DNA of 64,000 bases from NCBI GenBank assembly GCA_038503065.1, contig JBCAMK010000022.1, forward strand, positions 868,001-932,000, written 5' to 3'. Position 1 is the first letter of the stretch, and every line of letters begins with the position of its first letter. Made by a program: the position numbers and the translations under genes. Below are positions 33,226 through 45,620 of the stretch, one piece after another. Origin of the DNA: Paragyromitra xinjiangensis. Taxonomy: Eukaryota > Ascomycota > Pezizomycetes > Pezizales > Discinaceae. The notes beneath the pieces were generated by a model. It did no database searches, had not been told where the DNA came from, and saw only the letters and a program-made list of their open reading frames with translations.

Positions 33226-36200
33226 ATGACTCCTGAAACGACATCCGGCGACACCAGGGCAGAGAGCTCCCGCGGGACGGCTTCACCCGCTGCCTCGTCC
33301 TCCACTTCCGCGGCGCCGGCTTCGCAGAACCCAACACATCCAAGCTTTCGGAGGTACGCTTTGTGCCCTTTTGTTTCTTTATCGTTTCCCGGAGGAAGTT
33401 GGTGGTGGTGGGGGGGGGGATGAATGGATGGTGGGAAAGCGGTGATAGTTAGTTCGGAGGAGCTCCGTGGGAAAATCGAAAGGAGATATTCATGACGAAG
33501 GGGAACGGAAATCGCTGACGGAACCGGTGCGTGTGTGCGCGGGGTTTGAAATTCTCGCAGGCAACGTGCGGCCAGAGCTTGTGAAGTGAGTGTCTAGAGA
33601 GCGCAATATTTGTGGGACCTTTTTTTCGTGTGGAATTGAAACTGCAATTTATTTTTATTTATTTTGTTTCATGTTTTATGGACTCGGCTGACATTCGTAT
33701 CGAATCTGTTGAATAGACTTGTCACGCGAGAAAGGTACATATCTTGATCCCACGAATAAGGACTCTAGACTGAGGATTTTGTTTAGGTCCGATGCGATGC
33801 CGCATCTCTAGGTGTGCCGTGCACGAACTGCGTCGCCTTTTCAATCGAATGCAAGATCCCGACGCCGAAACGGAAGAAGGTTGCATCGAGTGTTAAAGGA
33901 AGGGATGACGACAATGGGTACGGTCCCCAGGAGCTACAGAGGATCAAGTTCTGATGAAGGAAGAAACAGATCAGAACGACAAAGCTCAACACAAGGCCCG
34001 TCGCCATCGCCTGTGGAGAATACATCAATGAACTTCAACACCACGCCACAGGCTGTAGTATCGCCAGGACAGGATGGAACACCTGCTGCGAATTTCCCGG
34101 AGGTCAAGTCTGCGCAGGTCATTGCGGATAACTCGACCATGACCCAGTTCATGAAGCCGAAGTTCGCACGGGCGCCTATCAAGGAGGCGGGGAGGGTTGC
34201 ATATCTTGGTATTATATCCAAAAGAGCTGCAATGGAGGTTAGATTATGATGAAACTGACGGTTTATGTAGGTGAATCATCGAATCTCTCCCTTCTAGTCC
34301 ACGACAAACACGGCACTACAGACGTTGTCCACTATCCTCTCCCTGAGAATATCCGGGGCTCGCGGGCACGTCTTACAGAGCTGGATACTATCGAAATCGA
34401 CATTCTCCACCAACGTGGTGCTTTCCTTCTCCCTCCTCGGGCGTTATGTGATGAGCTAATCGAAGCATATTTCAAATGGATCGCACCCATAGTACCTGTT
34501 ATCAACCGGTCCCGTTTCATGCGACGGTATCGGGATCCTAAAAACCCGCCGAGTTTACTCTTGTTGCAGAGCGTATTGTTGGCTGGGAGCAGGGTGTGCC
34601 AGAATCCGCAGTTGATGGATACGACGGGGAGTACGACGCCTGCCGCTATGACGTTCTATAAGAGGGCGAAGGCGCTCTATGATGCGAATTACGAGGATGA
34701 TCGGGTTACGATTGTACAGAGTCTAGTGTTAATGGGATGGTATTGGGAGGGACCTGAAGGTGGGATCTCATGCTAGTATAACAGGGGGAGCGCTGACAGA
34801 GTGATCAGATGTGACGAAGAACGTATTCTACTGGAGTCGTGTCGCTACCATCGTCGCCCAAGGCTCTGGAATGCACCGCAGTGTTGAACACTCCCAGCTC
34901 TCACAAGCTGATAAACGTCTCTGGAAACGTATCTGGTGGACCCTCTTCACGCGGGACCGAATGGTCGCTGTAGCACTCGGCCGTCCCGTCCATATTAACA
35001 CAGACGACAGTGACGTCGAGATGGTCAGCGAGGATGACTTTCTTGATGACGAGCCTGGATTCGCCTCTGAATACCCCCCAGATCCACTCCATGTGCAGTT
35101 CTTCCTACACCATGTTAAGCTCTGCGAAATCATGGGCCTGGTGCTATCCCAACAATACTCCGTCGCATCGAAAGCTCGACGGCAGCACCAAATCGATCTA
35201 GTCCACTCGGACCTGGCACTCGCAGACTGGATGCTGCATGTACCGCCCGAGATGCGTTACCACGTCGAGGACAAGAGTCGACAGAATTTCTGGGCAGCCC
35301 TGCTACACAGCACGTACTACACAACACTATGTTTACTACACCGCGCCCACATGCCCCCAGCAACAACAAGCGCGAATGGAAGCAACTACTACAACACCGT
35401 CGACGAAGCCTACCCGTCACGAAACATCGCCTTCAAGGCCGCTACAGCAATCACTAGCATAATCGACAACCTAATCGACCACGATGAACTCCGCTACTGT
35501 CCAGCATTCGTCGTCTACAGTCTCTTCAGCGCCCTCATCATGCACGTATATCAAACCCGCTCCACGAACCCCAGCGTCGTCGCAGAGTCAAAAGAGCGTA
35601 TGCGGAAGTGTATGCTAGCACTCAAAGAAGTTTCTAAGATCTGGATCGTCGCCAAAATGGTATACACACTCTTCGAGTCTATCCTAGGTAACAAACACCT
35701 CGAAGAGCGACTCCAAAAATCCGCCGGCCGTCGCCACCACAGTAAAAAGCCCCAACGAACCGCCCCCACCGCCGTCCCCGGGACCGAACCCATGAAGCGG
35801 AAATTCGACGAAATGGACCTAGGCGCACTACCCACCGGCCCCGTACCCACCATGAGCTACGAGCGATCCCGTCCACAAACCCCCGCTCCCAGCTCAGGTC
35901 CTATGCAAGGAGTTGCAGCATCCGGCACCATCACTCCCGGACGGGAAGTAAGCAACTTCCTCGCCAACCTACCCAGCGGTACCACCCGACCTCCAACCCC
36001 CTTCAACCCGAATCTACCAATGAGTATGCCACCCGGAACCCCACCAGATCTATACCTCGTCACCCGGAGCTCTCCTCCAATCTCCCAGAGCCTCTGGGAG
36101 AACTTCCAGCCGAATCAGCTCTTCCCCGATGACAGCGGAATCTCATACCTTAGTCCCAGCCAACAGAACCCCGCGCTCGACCCGCAGCTGACACAGCAAG

Positions 36201-36539
36201 GACAAGGACTAAGCCAGCATGGACTCACCCAGCACCTCCAGCAGCAGTTCCCAGTAGGCGTAGGCGGAGCGTGGAACGGACAGTTCGACGAGAATATGAC
36301 GCAGGGCAGCAGTCCCGAGGATACGTGGAGTAATAGCAGTAAAGGCGGGATCGTACCAACAACGCTGAATGTTGAGGATTGGTATGTGTTCTGTTTTGGG
36401 GAGGGGAAAGGCCTAGGTGAGTAGTTGGGGCTTGCTTTGCTAATGGTTGGTCGGGGGTGGTTTTTTCGTCGCGTGTAGGTTCAATTTCTTTGGGCTGAAT
36501 GGGGAGTTGGGGGGGTTGGACAATGGGGCGCCGTTGTAG
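33226..36539 (+). CDS. Ctf1/FarB-type Zn2Cys6 regulator of cutinase and fatty-acid genes
   Basis: CDS is join(33226..33353,33561..33585,33717..33734,33787..33917,33970..34208,34271..34759,34809..36381,36479..36539), 887 residues. Relatives (Fusarium CTF1, Aspergillus FarA/FarB) activate cutinase, lipase and beta-oxidation genes in response to fatty acids. The zinc cluster has Cys50, 53, 60, 69, 72 and 79 (C-x2-C-x6-C-x8-C-x2-C-x6-C), and is split over three exons, two of them only 25 and 18 nt. A 52-nt intron at 33918..33969 is needed to keep the frame; its choice is the one inferred join. The family-diagnostic block follows: KFARAPIKEAGRVAYLGESS, HGTTDVVHYPLPENIRGSRA, and the fungal transcription-factor domain with MGWYWEGPEDVTKNVFYW. 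The tail is Pro/Gln-rich and ends WFNFFGLNGELGG. Confidence 0.9.
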
Positions 36540-37347
36540 GGAGTTTTTTTGACTTTTTGGCTTTTTTTTTGCTTGGTTAAGGGGGGTGGAGGGGGGTTTG
36601 GACTTGGATGCGCTGAGTGTGTAATTGTACTGTTTTGTAAGGGGAAGGAAACAAAAATTTAGTTCTTTATGTGGTGGTGAGTGGTGAGTGGTATTTAGAT
36701 TGGGAATGCACTTGTTCTCATTGGGGATATTGGTCATCTTAGTATTCCCTCTTGCAGGATCTTCGGTTGCGGCTCTGAACACTATTAAACCTCTGCCTGT
36801 TGGTTAGATGCAGTCTTTCCATGATTACTTATGTGGGGTATGGTATTTGTGGTGTGATAGTACGTCGTAGTTCTAAGAGAAGAGCGTAAGTGTAAATGCA
36901 TCGCAGGTCCAGACCGAAGAGCTACGAAGTATACAGAGTTCCAGCTAAATCCCACCAATAAACAATCACCGCTCCATCTCGACCTGCAGACCAGAAACAA
37001 ACCAACCAACCAAGCCCTCGCAAAAGAAAAGCATCCAAGATCCGTGTGTTCTTCCTGCACATCCGTCGGTTCGCCAGGGCCGACACGAGGATGTGGAGTC
37101 TGGGCTTAATCTGGGCAAACGTTAAGCGCCTCTTCCTCCGCTTGGTATTTGGTAATTCCAACCTGGATCTCCCCGCTATTCCAGTTACAGGATCCGTGGC
37201 TTTAAGATCTCTACAGTACGTAGGTAGTATATCTACTCTTCCCCCTCCAGCTCTTTATCCATTCTCGGGTGCAACCACCCACCACCACACAACCTTCAAC
37301 CTCATCCTCTACATGCATCTCCGCCAGCCCCCAAGACGGCAACTAGG
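36540..37347. other. Intergenic region upstream of the LysM gene
   Basis: An 808-bp stretch between two plus-strand genes. It starts with a GT-rich 3' UTR-like tract. The last ~150 bp is C-rich with CACCACC runs, as expected of a promoter/5' UTR. No further gene is supported. Confidence 0.4.
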
Positions 37348-38775
37348 ATGAACCGTCCTCTCCCCAGCTCCTCCATAAACACCCTGTCAGCGCAGCCTTC
37401 CTCCCGTCGGAAGAACAAAAGCCCTACCAATACCCCCGCCAATGGAACCACCACAGGAGTACCCACGAAACACCCCTCCCATCTGGGTACTCCCAAACCC
37501 TCCCGTAACGCCACCACAAGCTCTGGTCCTGCCTGGGGCGTGCAGTGGAGTACACTCCAGGGCCTTGCGAGCTCTGTCCTTAGAGGCGATGTCCTCGGTG
37601 ACTCTGAACAGGTCAAGCAGCGGCGAAACCATATAGACTCTGGTGGCGCTCAACATAGTAGCTCCTCTAGCAGCTGGATCAGCTCTGTAGCGGGTACAGA
37701 GGTACGTTCCGACCATGGCGGTATGAGGCCGCGTGGCCGACGAAGGGATGCGACAGATAGCTCCAGAGTACCTAGTACTCGGGGGAATAACCACAAACGA
37801 GCAACTTCACCGGATCCGGAGAGTATCGAGGTGGGGGATATGGAGGGAGAGAAGGATATACTAGTTTACGTCCACCATGTTAAACCAACCGACACAGTAG
37901 AAGGGGTTGTCATCGCATTCGACATCTCCGCAGAAACCCTCAGGAAAGCCAACGGAATGTGGAGTCACGATAGCGTCCAAAGCCGACGAACCCTATTACT
38001 CCCAATCGACGAATGTCAAGCTAAAGGAAAACCCATAAACCTACTAGACACCAACCCGACCCAACCAGAAACAGAAACAGAAACAGAAACGGAGGAGAAA
38101 CCCTACAAACACGAATCCTACGTCACAATCGACGGTATCGGCCAGGTAGAAATCGCACGTCTCGCCCGAAAAAAACTCTCCCATTTCCCCCCGAGGAGAC
38201 GAAAACCCATAACCACAAAACAGCTCTCTGGCGAGCCCTCCACCGCTCCCGAGCTTCTGGACGACCCGCCGCTTCTAGACCTTGAGGACCCTTCGTCTGT
38301 GAATGTGTTCCGCGGGATGACACCGGGGGTTGGTGAGCTGCATCCGCAGAGTAATTCGAACTCGCATGGACCCCTGAGGTCGGTTAAGATTGGTCCTGGG
38401 GTTGCGGTCGGCCCTGAGGCGTTTACGTTGAAGTCGTTGGGTGAGCTGGCGACTGATACGGCGGCCGGGTTGGAGAATATTGGTGGTGTGGTTGAGGGGT
38501 TTGTGAGGAAGTGGACGGTGAAAGCGCAGGGGTTTGTAGGTGGGGATTTGATCGAGCTTACGCAGAGGCTGGGGTTTGAGCTTGATGAGGATGAGAGTCG
38601 GAGGGGTGGGGAGGCGATGAGGAGGGGAGGGAGTTCGGGGAGTAGTAGTTCAAGAAGGGGGGGTACGGAGAGGGCTGGGAGTGGGAGTGGGCGGGATGGA
38701 GGGAGGAGGGTGGTGAGGGAGAGACTGACGAGGAGGGAAGCTGGAGAGGGTGCAGTGAGAGATAAGGTATTGTGA
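37348..38775 (+). CDS. Intracellular LysM-domain protein (LYSMD-like), 475 residues
   Basis: A single exon. A conserved fungal N-terminal motif, AWGVQWSTLQGLASSVLRGD, precedes a basic linker. One LysM domain lies at ~170-220: ILVYVHHVKPTDTVEGVVIAFDI, then AETLRKANGMW and TLLLPIDEC. There is no signal peptide or membrane segment, so this is the cytosolic LYSMD1/2-like class, not a secreted chitin-binding effector. A Glu-Thr repeat (ETETETETEE) follows the domain, and a conserved C-terminal helix region has LGELATDTAAGLENIGGVVEGF, then GGDLIELTQRLGFELDED. The last 70 residues are Arg/Gly/Ser-rich. The molecular role of this class in fungi is unknown. It converges on the thymidylate synthase gene, with 370 bp between their stops. 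Confidence 0.82.
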   Translation: MNRPLPSSSINTLSAQPSSRRKNKSPTNTPANGTTTGVPTKHPSHLGTPKPSRNATTSSGPAWGVQWSTLQGLASSVLRGDVLGDSEQVKQRRNHIDSGGAQHSSSSSSWISSVAGTEVRSDHGGMRPRGRRRDATDSSRVPSTRGNNHKRATSPDPESIEVGDMEGEKDILVYVHHVKPTDTVEGVVIAFDISAETLRKANGMWSHDSVQSRRTLLLPIDECQAKGKPINLLDTNPTQPETETETETEEKPYKHESYVTIDGIGQVEIARLARKKLSHFPPRRRKPITTKQLSGEPSTAPELLDDPPLLDLEDPSSVNVFRGMTPGVGELHPQSNSNSHGPLRSVKIGPGVAVGPEAFTLKSLGELATDTAAGLENIGGVVEGFVRKWTVKAQGFVGGDLIELTQRLGFELDEDESRRGGEAMRRGGSSGSSSSRRGGTERAGSGSGRDGGRRVVRERLTRREAGEGAVRDKVL

Positions 38776-39145
38776 AAATGGGTTGAGCTGTTATGGGTTT
38801 TACATATGGGTTGCGGTCGTTGAAGAGGTACAGGTATTATTTGTAGGACTCTTGAGATCGCTCGATAGCATGCAGGGACTTGCTTTTGTTAACTACGAGG
38901 GATGGTGATTTTGTTGTACTTTCTTACCTGGGATTGGTGTTTTGCGGAGTTTTTTTTCTTTCTGATTTACACTGAATATCAACTATTCAACTTTCCATTT
39001 CTTTTCTTTTCGGACAGGTCACTAGATGGGGTTATTCCGACAATTCATATTTCCATTCCTCGCAGTACTTTCTAGAGATAATAATCATTGGTATCTTAAC
39101 CACCGTCCCGTAACACCCCAAATATCGTACAAAACCCCCATCCAT

Positions 39146-40250
<1,105 letters not shown>

Positions 40251-41523
40251 TGTTGGTGATGATGTGCAATTGGGGGAGTTGGTGATCGTGAAGTCGTGAA
40301 GTCGTGGGCGTTAGTTTTGGAGTTGTTGGAGGAGACTGGTAATTAGTGGGGTGGACGCGACTGCCAAGACAACCCCGCGTTTTATCGCGTCGAGGGGTGA
40401 TCCGTAGGTGCAACTATCTCACTCAATGGTTCAATTGGTGGAGATTTACTTCTAGGAGTTAGATATTCTTTCTGGACTGGGGGAGCGAGATAGCTCTTTT
40501 GCAGAGTTCAACTTTCGAGTGACATTCCATGAAGAAATCATTGGAGGCAGTAGTAGTGGTAGTAATTCATTTACATACCAACCCCTAGGGTTATGACGAT
40601 AAGAACACAAAATAGGTCATTGGGGGTAGATAGATAGATAGATAATTCATTAAGTACATCTAACCACCTGGATTATGGCACGATCATTGGAGGTAAATTT
40701 AGAGAAATCGCCTTACTCTTCTATCTGATGCCTATATCTACCTAAGTTAAACAGCTCTAGGCCCTGTCGAGAATCCCCCTATGTTTCCCACGCGAAGTGT
40801 TAATTAGACCCAACAGTCTGAAATACCTTCGCTCGCCCTCTAGCTACACTTCTTCGACAAAAAATAGTCCTCGTGTTTTCATCCCCGCCTCTAGACTATA
40901 AATACAATCAGATGCCCACAGCACGGAACATGCATACCATGCCCTCAACGCCTGATAAACCGGCGTCAGAGAGGAAGACATACAATTAGACTTAGGTTTC
41001 AAAACATGCTTCCTGCAGAGTATGGGGGCTAAAGTCTCGAACCTGTTAGCACGCTGGCCGACCTCATGAAAAGCCAACGCTGGAGGAGAGGATTATAGAA
41101 TATGGGGCTATTTAACCTTCAGAATATATACCGGTGAGAGGGCCAACCATTCGTAGGGAGTAGTAGTTCTCATTCCTTGATGGCTCCATGTCTTAAATAT
41201 TAGAGATATAGTTATAACAAGTCACCCTATCCTAGTCTCTTGAAGTCCATTTGTCTCTGTTCTTTAGGGCTGATTCTAGAATTCCCTAGTGTACAGCGCA
41301 GCGAAAGGTCATCGCCTATAACGAGAAGCCAGTGGGCTCGGACTTCTCTTGATGTGTCAACGAGTGATATTTGGTGATGTGGCATGGAAGACTCTTGGCA
41401 TTCTAGAATAAGCCTGTGGGTTGTCAATAACCTCAGCCTTATCACCAAATCCTACTATTCCCAAGCCTCTTCATAACTACCACTCCTCTCAGGCCTCAAA
41501 CTGAGCAAGCCTCATCTAACAAA
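40251..41523. other. Divergent intergenic region with TAGA tetranucleotide repeat
   Basis: About 1.3 kb between thymidylate synthase (leftward) and a small unknown gene (rightward). It contains a (TAGA)4 microsatellite at 40627..40644 besides the MCB-like sites. No gene supported. Confidence 0.4.
40355..40390 (-). promoter_or_regulatory. MCB-like sites upstream of thymidylate synthase
   Basis: ACGCGA at 40355..40360, CCGCGT at 40375..40380 and TCGCGT (reverse ACGCGA) at 40385..40390 cluster ~105-140 bp before the start codon. Each is one base off the MluI cell-cycle box ACGCGT bound by MBF. The clustering of CGCG cores is seen directly; MBF binding is inferred. Confidence 0.4.
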
Positions 41524-41943
41524 ATGGCAAACCCTCCACCCCTCCCCACTACCGAACCAATAACCCTCGCACCACGACCCGCATTGCGGGCCGCCCAACC
41601 TTTCAACCCCGAAACCTTCTTCGAAATGAAAATCGTCCTCAACATTTTCCGCAAAGAAGACCCCTGTATTCGCGAGGTAATTAGTTTACGCGAAATTTTC
41701 GAGGAAGGCCAGATTCTATCGTGGGACAAAGTAGTCGAGATACTCTCGGTGGAAGTGAGCGGAGTGAGGGTTTTCGATCCCCGGAAAGATATGATGTTGT
41801 TTAACGACTGCATATGTGTGCAAAATCGACGACAGTTCCTCGCGGCGTTGCAGTGGATAAGCAATAATAATTCAAGGAATGTTAATGTGCCGATACATGG
41901 GTCAGATAAAGGGGGGAGGGATAAAGCGTGGGGGAAAAAATAG
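41524..41943 (+). CDS. Unknown small protein, 139 residues
   Basis: I do not recognise this single-exon frame. After a Pro-rich start (MANPPPLPTTEPITLAPRPA) it looks like a compact alpha/beta domain: FNPETFFEMKIVLNIFRKED, then VISLREIFEEGQILSWDKVVEIL, SVEVSGVRVFDPRKDMMLF and NRRQFLAALQWI. The tail is Asn/Gly/Lys-rich. A sensible amino-acid composition, a Met after a pyrimidine/CAA-type leader and a T-rich stretch after the stop favour a real gene. It is separated by 360 bp from another unknown gene on the same strand; co-function is not shown. Confidence 0.5.
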   Translation: MANPPPLPTTEPITLAPRPALRAAQPFNPETFFEMKIVLNIFRKEDPCIREVISLREIFEEGQILSWDKVVEILSVEVSGVRVFDPRKDMMLFNDCICVQNRRQFLAALQWISNNNSRNVNVPIHGSDKGGRDKAWGKK

Positions 41944-42305
41944 GCGTGTAATCGGTGTTTTGTGTATGGTGTTTTTTTCTATTCCATTTGGGGGGGAGCT
42001 GTGGGGTTTGTTGTTTGTTGTTCGTCGAGCTTTGTTCCTAGCTCTCTTTCCTCGATATATACCTATCCATAGGGTAATACTTCTGATGATCTGGTTTTCT
42101 TCCTTCTGGGCGTTTAAATGGAGTCTCTTTTGAAGCCCTATTATATTTTAGGATGTTGATCTGTGTAGAGAAGAGTTTCGTACTTGAGGAATAGCTCGTA
42201 CCCCACTGCATGCCCTAGAAACCCTAGCCCTCAACATTTCACTATTATGCAGGTATTCTCGGCACCGTCACCACCAACCTACAACCCAACTGCTAACAGT
42301 TAACA

Positions 42306-42998
42306 ATGTCACTCAAACGCACCGTTAGCCCTTCCGCCTCCCCCCCACCAGTCCCTAAACGAGCATCCCCCGAAGAAGCAATAGAATCAATCTACTATTA
42401 CGTCCTATGCCACACCAAATCCCGAACCAAGATAACCCGCTGCTACACCACCGCCAATGAAGCCCTCACTTTCGTACGGAACATGGTACGCGAATGGGAG
42501 CCACACGTAGAGCGGCAATGGGAGGAATTTGAGGATGATGGAGAGGATAGTAAATTACTGTTAAGGGTGACTACGAAGTACTCTGCCCTTCCCGACGCCG
42601 AGGGCGTGGCTATGGACGATTTGTATCTACTATGTAGTGAGGTTGCTGAAGGGGAGGAAGTGACGATATCGGTGCAGCGGGAGAAGGTGCCGATTTATAA
42701 GCCGCCGCCGCCACCGCCGATTCCGATGGAGGAGGTGTATGTGGTTGTGCAGAAGGATGTTGGTGGTGGTGTTGCGGTGTCGACGCTGCATGGCGCGTAT
42801 GCGGAGAGGAAGGCTGCGAATCAGGCTGCTAGGAGGGTGCTTCGTGTGGTTGGTGGGGGGCTTGATGCTGTGGGGAGGATTAGGTGTAGACATGAGGAGA
42901 ATATGGATGAGGAAGGGCTCTATGGTGGGTGTGCTTATGTGGAGGAGGCAAAAAGGAGTAGGGTTGAGGTGGTGGTTGAGAGGTTGGATGTGGGGTAG
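42306..42998 (+). CDS. Unknown 230-residue protein with two copies of one domain
   Basis: A single exon with no family I can name. After a Pro/Ser-rich start (SLKRTVSPSASPPPVPKR) the body appears to hold two diverged copies of one ~95-residue unit. Copy 1 runs from ESIYYYVLCHTKSRTKITRC, through a helix ANEALTFVRNMVREW, to DDLYLLCSEVAEGEEVTISV. Copy 2 runs from EEVYVVVQKDVGGGVAVSTL, through a helix ERKAANQAARRVLRVV, to GCAYVEEAKRSRVEVVVERL. A poly-Pro hinge (PPPPPPIP) separates them. The order strand-strand-helix-loop-strand-strand is the same in both. It is followed by a T-rich stretch after the stop. Lineage-specific proteins of this kind are common in Pezizomycotina, and function is unknown. 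Confidence 0.6.
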   Translation: MSLKRTVSPSASPPPVPKRASPEEAIESIYYYVLCHTKSRTKITRCYTTANEALTFVRNMVREWEPHVERQWEEFEDDGEDSKLLLRVTTKYSALPDAEGVAMDDLYLLCSEVAEGEEVTISVQREKVPIYKPPPPPPIPMEEVYVVVQKDVGGGVAVSTLHGAYAERKAANQAARRVLRVVGGGLDAVGRIRCRHEENMDEEGLYGGCAYVEEAKRSRVEVVVERLDVG

Positions 42999-43733
42999 AT
43001 GGATCATCAGCTTTGTAGCCTTTCTTAGATTAGACGAAACTGTTTAATGGTGGTGTTTAAGTATCAAGGGAGAGAAGTTGAGTTTAATTACGATGGGCTA
43101 GGTGTTTCTGGTTTCTTAAGAAAACTACGATTAGTTGAGAAATCCTATTTTACTAATGGGCAGATTCCGGGAGAGGCTTTGCCATTGGATGTTTCCAGAT
43201 ATATAGGATATTACCGCGTACCTGTGGTTTTCCAATATGATATTTAGAATAACTCCTCGAGAGCCTATAAATATTGGGTTTTGCTGGCTGTGGGAATTTA
43301 AGAAGGTTTAACCTACCTCTGGGGCCCGGGCCATTAGGATTTCTCTAAGAAGTGAGTTTCTACACCAGAAATCAAAGCCCTTTTCTAGCACCTTAGTACT
43401 AGTCGCTTATAACTCAGTAGATACAGCTAATTACATAGTGACGCTAACTAAAATGGGGAAATATATTTAATGAAAAGTGTGCCAAGGGTGACGATGTGAA
43501 TCCAGATTAAACCCATTTCTACTAATGAAGATTAGTTAAGAAAAAACCACTATCTACTTGATCCTTGTTGCTCGATATAATATTTACTGTGGACCGCTTA
43601 CAGCCCAATGTACAAAACGCATTTTAACTAGCGGGAGGATTAGGCAAATGCATTACAAAAGACAGGTGAAAATCTGGATTCTAGCCTACCTCCTTCCTCC
43701 ATAGTTTTTATCACTCTTCCCCTCCCCAGTAGT
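42999..43733. other. Convergent 3' interval
   Basis: This 735-bp interval lies between the stops of the duplicated-domain gene and the kelch gene. It holds a 66-codon open frame (43047..43247) without motif or splice support, which I left out. Nothing else is apparent. Confidence 0.4.
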
Positions 43734-45620
43734 CTATGTAGACCCCATAAGCTCCGCCGGGGGTCTTTCTTCCCGAAACGCCGGCATCTCATGTCTCCTC
43801 CAAGGCTCGAAGCCATCATTAGGGCCCTTAGGTTCCGCATCTTGCGCTTGCGTCGACCTCCTCCTCTTAATTGTGAATAAAGCCACAATCAACCCCAGCC
43901 CAGCTAATCCCCCTATTACCCCACCTACAATAGCACCAGTATTGGTCTTCTTCTTCGGCTCAGGTTCAGGGGGTGGCGTTGGCGTGGAAGTTTGCGTTGA
44001 ATTCGAGTGATCTGTTGTGTTAAACCCCGTGAATAACGCTTGGACACCATCGTCCCAGCCCCGAGCTGGACTTGCAATGCCTTGGTTCCAGGTTGTTATT
44101 TTGGCTGGGGTCTTGTAAGGTGTTGCGTTTGGATCAAATCTGTCGGTCCAGGTGAATGAATTGAGGTTGAAAATCGATACTGGGTTCATGCATATTGGAT
44201 CCCATGGGGGAGGGTATGGACCGTTGTTTTGTCTCCAGCCTCCGAAGCGGATGAGATGCGGACCGATGATTTGGCAGGTTGTGCCGGAAAGTCGGACTCT
44301 GACGTCTGGATCTTCGAAGTAAAACCATCGGAAGGATGGGATGGAAAGTGCCCAGATCCCGTTAATATACCTGTAGAAAAAGGTATTAGATCTAGCCTTT
44401 TTGGAGTGCTCGTAGGGTCGTGGGGTCCAAGTATTACCTTGAGTCTTGTACATCATTAAAATCCCCACCATACATGTATATCTCAAACGATGTCGAATTT
44501 GGACTTGATGATGCCATGACAGCGCAAAAGTTGTGTCTATTTATGGGTTCACCTGCGATTTCCGTTGATGTTCTCTGCGTAAACCACGTTTCGGTCGCCA
44601 TATCGTACAGATTGACTGTATCCAAGTCGACCTAAATGGCGTCTAAGCCCCTTCACATTCTCCATACAGCCATCGCGGTTTTGACTCACATCCCGATATT
44701 CGCCAACTGCAACATCCTTTGCTCCTCCAAATTCTATCAAAACACCGTCTCCTCCAGGTACCGGTATATGGATCAACTGGCCTCTATGTAGCGACCCTGC
44801 AGGAACATTCGCCGTGTCCAGCCTCGCTGGTTCAAGTGGTGACACCCCACTATCGAATTCCACTAACCGACTTTCATCTTCAGAAATAGGGCCAAACACG
44901 AAAGACTTGTCCATAGATGGGATGCTGGTGTACTGCAGATCAATCCAATTCAGAGGGGCGAGGGAAACTATCGACCATGATTGATTTAGTGTTGAGAAAC
45001 TCCAGAGGTTATCATCGACGTTCTTATAGTTCACGGAACTATCATTCCTACTAAAATTTCCAGAGAAAGTGTAGAGTTCGGTGCCGGGCTCGTTACGCCA
45101 GAGAGGACTGCGACATGAAATCGGGGCGCTTTTTGGTTTTCTATAAGATTCGTACTCTAGAGTGCCCCAACCTACATTTGTGAGTGCTTTCTCGAAGGGA
45201 ATGGCAAAGACGTAGGTATCTAGAGGTTATTGTAGTTAGCTCGCTGGGGACTAGTGAACAGTAGTGGCTAACTTACTAACGTCTAGCCAAGGTGTGCAGT
45301 TCCCACAATCGAGGCCAGTGATTACGCCGCCGTTAACCCATAACGTGTTGTTTATCAATACGCCTATTTGCGACACACTCTATTAACATCTCTAAAAGGT
45401 GGTGGCGAACTGCATAAGTAGGTACGATTAACTTACTTGATGCACCCTCGATATGGCAAAGACTTGATACATTGAATGTTTCAATAGTTAAATCACTCTC
45501 GTCTACGGTAGCATCTTGTCTCGTCACAAAAGCAGCTTGTAAAACCGAAAACCGAAATGCGATGGCGCAGAAGAGGTGAAATAACCAGTATCCACGAGTG
45601 TAGCCCACAGTGCCTTTCAT
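43734..45620 (-). CDS. Kelch-repeat type I membrane protein, 543 residues
   Basis: CDS is complement(join(43734..44370,44438..44631,44690..45219,45277..45363,45437..45620)); introns are 67, 58, 57 and 73 nt. A signal peptide (YWLFHLFCAIAFRFSVLQAAF) leads into a beta-propeller of the kelch/galactose-oxidase class: VLINNTLWVNGGVITG, ELYTFSGNFSRND, GDGVLIEFGGAK, DTVNLYDMATETWF, and FEIYMYGGDFND with INGIWALSIPSFRW. Many N-glycosylation sites occur. After a Pro/Thr stalk (STPTPPPEPEPKKK), a Gly-rich transmembrane helix (~477-499, AIVGGVIGGLAGLGLIVALF) ends in a basic stop-transfer KRRR and a ~40-residue cytosolic tail. Such proteins are frequent in filamentous ascomycetes, and their ligands are unknown. 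The first splice acceptor is the least certain. No copper-binding catalytic set was identified, so enzymatic activity is not claimed. Confidence 0.82.

Noticed and set aside
43047..43247. 66-codon plus-strand frame just after the duplicated-domain gene
   Set aside because: Short, in a 3' interval, and no motif or splice evidence.
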